Source of the DNA: Bradyrhizobium sp. BRP22
GTDB lineage: Bacteria > Pseudomonadota > Alphaproteobacteria > Rhizobiales > Xanthobacteraceae
Direction: 5' to 3'
Assembly: GCF_020194175.1 (NCBI RefSeq)
Contig: NZ_JADYVX010000009.1
Location: 124,001-188,000 of the forward strand
DNA length: 64,000 bases
In this document: one piece after another, positions 60,626-64,000 of the stretch
Position numbering within the stretch: position 1 is the stretch's first letter
How the letters are laid out: each line of letters begins with the position of its first letter
The notes under the pieces: generated by a model
Told to the model about the DNA's origin: nothing
Database searches by the model: none
The model's input: the letters and a program-made list of their open reading frames with translations, nothing else
Program-made: the position numbers and the translations under genes

Positions 60626-62056
60626 TCAGCCGCTTATGACCTGCGGCACCGCCAGCTTGCGATAGAGCGCACTATACAGGGCGGCCGAGATGCTCCAGCT
60701 AAAGCTCCGCGCCATGGCGCTGCGGCGCATGGTGTCGAGCCGATCCTTGGCGACGAACGTCTCGAATGCCCGGCGCACGCCGCCGAGGAAGGACTCCGGC
60801 GACGGTTGCGGGAACAGGAAACCGGTCTCGCCGTCCTTGATGGTCTCGGCCAGCCCGCCGGTCTGATGGCCGATCGGCAGCGAGCCGAACCGCTGCGCAT
60901 ACATCTGGCTCAGGCCGCACGGCTCGAACCGCGAGGGCATCAGGGTGAAATCGCTGCCGGCAAAAATCCGCCGCGCCTGGGCATCGTTGAAGCCGATTGC
61001 CACCCCGATCGCGTCCGGCCGCCGCCGGTGTGCCTCCACCAGCGCCTGCTCGATCCCCGGCTCGCCGGAGCCGGTGACGACGATCTGTCCACCGGCCGCG
61101 ACGATCTCGTCGGCTGCCGACAGCACGAGGTCGACGCCCTTCTGATGCACCAGGCGGGCGACCAGGCCGAACATGGGTCCGCGGGAGACGGCGAGGCCGA
61201 ACTGCTTGCGGACGTAATCCGCATTGGCCTGCTTGCCGGCCCAGTCGCCGGCGCCGAACTGCTGCGCGAGCTTGGCATCAAAGCGCGGGTCCCAGCTCTC
61301 GTCGATGCCGTTAAGAATTCCGGTGAGCTGCGCGGCATTGGAGCGGATGCGAAGCAGGCCTTCGAGCCCGCAGCCGAGCTCTGCGGTCGTGATCTCCCTG
61401 GCATAGGTCGCGCTGACGGTCGTGAGGTGCGAGGCGTAGACGATGCCGCCCTTGAGGAAAGACAGCTTGTCGTAGAATTCGAGCCCGTCGATGTGGAAGG
61501 AGTTTTCCGGCGCGCCAATCCGGCGCAGCGAATCCTTCGGGAAGAGTCCCTGATAGGCGAGGTTGTGGATGGTCAGGATCGAAGGGATGCGTGCGCCGCG
61601 CCAAGCCAGATAGGCCGGCACCAGCGCGGCCTGCCAGTCATTGGCGTGCACGAGGTCGGCTGCCCAATTCTTGTCCAGACTGCCTGCGGCAAGTTCTGCG
61701 GCGGCGGACGCGAAGCGGCCGAAGCGGATGTCGTTGTCCGACCAGTCGCGTCCCGACTCGTCGCCGTAAGGATTGCCCGGCCGGTCGTAGAGCTCCGGGC
61801 ACAGCACGACGTAGACAGGTATGCCGTCGCGGGTCGAGGCGCGACCGATCGTGCACGCGGGCATCTCGGCAAGGGGCGCGCATTTGCCAGCAATTTCAAT
61901 ATGAGTGAGTTGTTCGACCACGTCCCGATATCCGGGCAGCATGATCCGGACATCGCCCCAGGGACGTAGCGCGCGGGGAAGGGCGGCGGAAACAGCGGCA
62001 AGGCCGCCGACGCGGACGAAATCGTCCATTTCAGTTGTGACGAATAAGACCCTCAA
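60626..62056 (-). CDS. glgA: Glycogen synthase (GT5)
   Basis: ADP-glucose starch synthase of 476 residues. The N-terminal donor loop reads RVGGLAAV (15-22) where GlgA normally has K-x-GGL-x-D-V; thus the ADP-glucose-binding lysine is an arginine and the next aspartate an alanine. VHANDWQAALVPAYLAW, TIHNLAYQGLF, and MPSRFEPCGLSQMYAQRFGSLPIG with the E-x7-E motif are well conserved. The start is TTG at 62056 (GAGG six bases upstream); no in-frame ATG is close. It elongates glycogen-like glucan and fits with the debranching enzyme 8 kb away. Confidence 0.87.
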   Translation of the reverse strand: MRVLFVTTEMDDFVRVGGLAAVSAALPRALRPWGDVRIMLPGYRDVVEQLTHIEIAGKCAPLAEMPACTIGRASTRDGIPVYVVLCPELYDRPGNPYGDESGRDWSDNDIRFGRFASAAAELAAGSLDKNWAADLVHANDWQAALVPAYLAWRGARIPSILTIHNLAYQGLFPKDSLRRIGAPENSFHIDGLEFYDKLSFLKGGIVYASHLTTVSATYAREITTAELGCGLEGLLRIRSNAAQLTGILNGIDESWDPRFDAKLAQQFGAGDWAGKQANADYVRKQFGLAVSRGPMFGLVARLVHQKGVDLVLSAADEIVAAGGQIVVTGSGEPGIEQALVEAHRRRPDAIGVAIGFNDAQARRIFAGSDFTLMPSRFEPCGLSQMYAQRFGSLPIGHQTGGLAETIKDGETGFLFPQPSPESFLGGVRRAFETFVAKDRLDTMRRSAMARSFSWSISAALYSALYRKLAVPQVISG

Positions 62057-62230
62057 AAAGCGCCTCGCTCCAACCCTGTAAACGACTATGCAAAAATGGG
62101 TCCAATTTCCCTTTGATTGAAATCAAGGGCCTCGCCCAGTCCGGTCTGGATCAGACGCTTCCCTGTAGAAGCAGCTCACTTTAGGTTGGCGCCGCGCCGA
62201 CAAGAGGTACGGCCGAGGGGAGCTTTGCGA

Positions 62231-63412
62231 ATGACGATAGTCGAGAACGATGAGGGCTGTTTGACAAAGAGTCTTGATGGCCTTCGTGTGCTTGATTTTT
62301 CGACCACGATCGCCGGGCCTCATTGCACGCGCATGCTTGCCGACCTCGGAGCGGAGGTGATCAAGATCGAACCGGCGGAAGGCGAGATGATGCGTACCCG
62401 ACCACCGGTGCGCAACCATTGCTCCACCGCATTCGGCCAGCTCAATGTCGGCAAGAACAGCCTGACGCTTGACCTGAAGTCGGCGGGAGCGGTGGAGGTG
62501 GTCCGCCGGCTTGTCGCGACTGCCGATATCCTGGTGGAGAATTTCCGCCCCGGCGTGATGCAGCGCTTGAGGCTCGATTATGCCAGCCTCCGCGGGCTCA
62601 ACCCGCGGCTGATCTATTGCTCGATTTCCGGCTACGGCCAGACCGGGCCGTCGGCCGGTCTGCCGGCCTATGCCCCGGTCATCCACGCCGCCTCCGGCTA
62701 CGACATGGCGCATCTCGCCTACCAGGCCGGGCGGAGCAGGCCTGACTATTGCGGCATCTACATCGCCGACGTGCTGAGCGGCGTCTACGCGTTCGGCGCG
62801 ATCGGAGCGGCGCTGCATCAGCGCCACCGCAGCGGGGAGGGGCAGCACATCGACGTCTCGATGCTCGAAGTGATGCTGAGCCTGACCTTGAACGAGGTGC
62901 AGTGGGCGCAGTTCAAGGTGCAGCCGACGCAGCGGCCGATGTTCGGTCCGGTTGAGACCTCCGACGGCTACGTCATGGTCGCGATCGCCAGTGAGAAGAC
63001 ATTTCAGAGCCTGATGCAGGTCATCGGGCGTCCCGAATGGGTCGGCGATTCGCGCTTCGCCAAATATTCCGACCGCCGGGAAAACTGGGCGGCCTTGATG
63101 GATGGCGTCGAGGATTGGTCGCGCCGGGTGACGACGGAACAGTGCCTGGCCGCGCTCAATGAGGAGGGCGTGCCCTCCTCCGCCTATCGCACGGTCGCGC
63201 AGGCGCTGGCCGATCCGCAGCTCGCGCATCGCGGCGCCCTGGCCGAGGTCGAGGACGGCGGCGGCACCTTCAAGGTGGTCAACCTGCCGTTCAGGATGTC
63301 CGGCGCAAAGGTTGCCGCCGCAACGCGCGTCGCGACGCTCGGCGAGCATACCCGCGCCTATCTCAAGGCGGCGGGCCTGTCCGAAGCCGAGATCGCTGCA
63401 TTCGCGGATTAG
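62231..63412 (+). CDS. CaiB/BaiF-family CoA-transferase
   Basis: Class III CoA-transferase of 393 residues. The N terminus LDGLRVLDFSTTIAGPHCTRMLADLGAEVIKIEP is the family signature, and the catalytic aspartate lies in GIYIADVLSGVYAFGAI. SGYGQTGPSAGLPAYAPVIHAASG and GEGQHIDVSMLEVM are conserved. It moves CoA between carboxylic acids, for example formyl, succinyl or carnitine types. GGGGAG precedes the ATG at 62231. It is 74 bases before the alcohol dehydrogenase gene on the same strand, possibly in one catabolic operon. Confidence 0.87.
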   Translation: MTIVENDEGCLTKSLDGLRVLDFSTTIAGPHCTRMLADLGAEVIKIEPAEGEMMRTRPPVRNHCSTAFGQLNVGKNSLTLDLKSAGAVEVVRRLVATADILVENFRPGVMQRLRLDYASLRGLNPRLIYCSISGYGQTGPSAGLPAYAPVIHAASGYDMAHLAYQAGRSRPDYCGIYIADVLSGVYAFGAIGAALHQRHRSGEGQHIDVSMLEVMLSLTLNEVQWAQFKVQPTQRPMFGPVETSDGYVMVAIASEKTFQSLMQVIGRPEWVGDSRFAKYSDRRENWAALMDGVEDWSRRVTTEQCLAALNEEGVPSSAYRTVAQALADPQLAHRGALAEVEDGGGTFKVVNLPFRMSGAKVAAATRVATLGEHTRAYLKAAGLSEAEIAAFAD

Positions 63413-63486
63413 CAGGGCGGTGGTTTGTCTCGCGTCGGCAGACGTGGCAATGTCCGCCGCAACAACAAAAGAATGTTGGGAGAACA

Positions 63487-64000
63487 ATGATGAAGAGTTT
63501 CCAGGTAGCCGAATTCAACGCCCCCCTGAAGGAAGTCGATCAGCCGACGCCGGAGCCGACCGGAACCCAGGTGCTGATCAAGGTGAAGGCGGCCGGCATC
63601 TGCCACAGCGACCTGCATATCTGGGAAGGCGGCTATGATCTCGGCCACGGGCGCAAGCCGCTGTCGCTGAAGGATCGCGGCGTCTCGCTGCCACGCACGA
63701 TGGGGCATGAGACCGTCGGCGAGGTGGTGGCGTTCGGGCCGGACGTGAAGCCGGGCGACACCGGCGGTCTCAAGGCCGGCGACGTTGCGCTGGTCTATCC
63801 ATGGCTCGGCTGCGGCAAGTGCCCGACCTGCCTCGGCGGCGACGAGAACATGTGCGCGGTCAAGCCGAACTCGCTCGGCGTCTATTGCGACGGCGGCTAT
63901 GCCGACCATATGCTGGTGCCGCATCCGAAATACCTGCTGACCCTCAAGGGGCTCGATCCCGTCACCACCGCGCCCTATGCCTGCTCGGGCGTGACCACCT
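63487..64000 (+). CDS. Zinc-dependent alcohol dehydrogenase (MDR), 3' end missing
   Basis: The frame opens at ATG ATG with GGGAG upstream and runs 171 codons to the window edge, about half of the usual 340-350 residues. The catalytic zinc ligands are in AAGICHSDLHIW (Cys) and MGHETVGEV (His). The structural zinc cysteines are in CGKCPTCLGGDENMC. The Rossmann domain lies outside. It oxidises an alcohol or reduces an aldehyde with NAD(P). Probably co-transcribed with the CoA-transferase. Confidence 0.85.
   Translation, partial: MMKSFQVAEFNAPLKEVDQPTPEPTGTQVLIKVKAAGICHSDLHIWEGGYDLGHGRKPLSLKDRGVSLPRTMGHETVGEVVAFGPDVKPGDTGGLKAGDVALVYPWLGCGKCPTCLGGDENMCAVKPNSLGVYCDGGYADHMLVPHPKYLLTLKGLDPVTTAPYACSGVTT

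Overview
The window reads as chromosomal DNA of a high-GC alphaproteobacterium, most likely Bradyrhizobium or a close relative in the Nitrobacteraceae. The basis is the codon use, the density of ABC importers and flavin/CoA catabolic genes, an Omp25/31-type barrel, and an intergenic block (34.1-35.1 kb) whose repeats look like those I recall from Bradyrhizobium genomes. No rRNA, tRNA, CRISPR array, phage or insertion-sequence transposase was seen. The assignment is inference; no search was run.

1-12.7 kb is an organosulfur-acquisition island. A minus-strand operon (ssuC-ssuB-ssuA-like, then an SfnB/DszC-like flavoprotein cut by the window edge) diverges from a plus-strand luciferase-like monooxygenase followed by metN-metI. 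Then come a second SsuA-like binding protein, a metQ, an NtaA/DszA-type monooxygenase, a MetY-like sulfhydrylase and a second metQ. The implied flow is import of sulfonates, sulfones or methionine-like compounds, flavin-dependent C-S cleavage, and sulfide capture by MetY.

12.7-20 kb holds a membrane diguanylate cyclase, an Omp25-like barrel, two AraC-type regulators, a DUF1127 peptide, a LivK-type binding protein and a coupled pair of small membrane proteins (DUF3817 and HemJ/CopD-like).

20-29 kb is a catabolic block: kinase-like phosphotransferase, acyl-CoA dehydrogenase and acyl-CoA synthetase (the core of Lva/ACAD10-type 4-hydroxyacid degradation), a Tat-type Rieske protein, a PQQ alcohol dehydrogenase, an FCD-type GntR regulator and a porin. 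Three TTGTCSGAC motifs fit the known FadR-subfamily operator form. Two lie in front of the operon and one in front of the regulator gene.

29.5-35.1 kb has an RND efflux pair with a trailing 59-residue membrane protein, then about 1 kb of nested inverted repeats. 35.1-39.3 kb has a two-subunit molybdenum hydroxylase and a DHA2 exporter.

39.4-47.8 kb is a NitT/TauT-type ABC importer operon (ATPase, DHDPS-like lyase, GNAT, SDR-like oxidoreductase, permease). It has its own TetR regulator, a divergent binding protein and a downstream alkylsulfatase. Two matching palindromes overlap the -35 boxes of the two likely promoters.

47.9-64 kb mixes glycan and envelope functions (GT4, ABC exporter, glycogen debranching enzyme, PRC-barrel, patatin, GlgA) with two MFS exporters, a cupin, a small secreted protein, a peroxiredoxin-like protein, a LysR regulator, a CaiB CoA-transferase and an incomplete zinc alcohol dehydrogenase.
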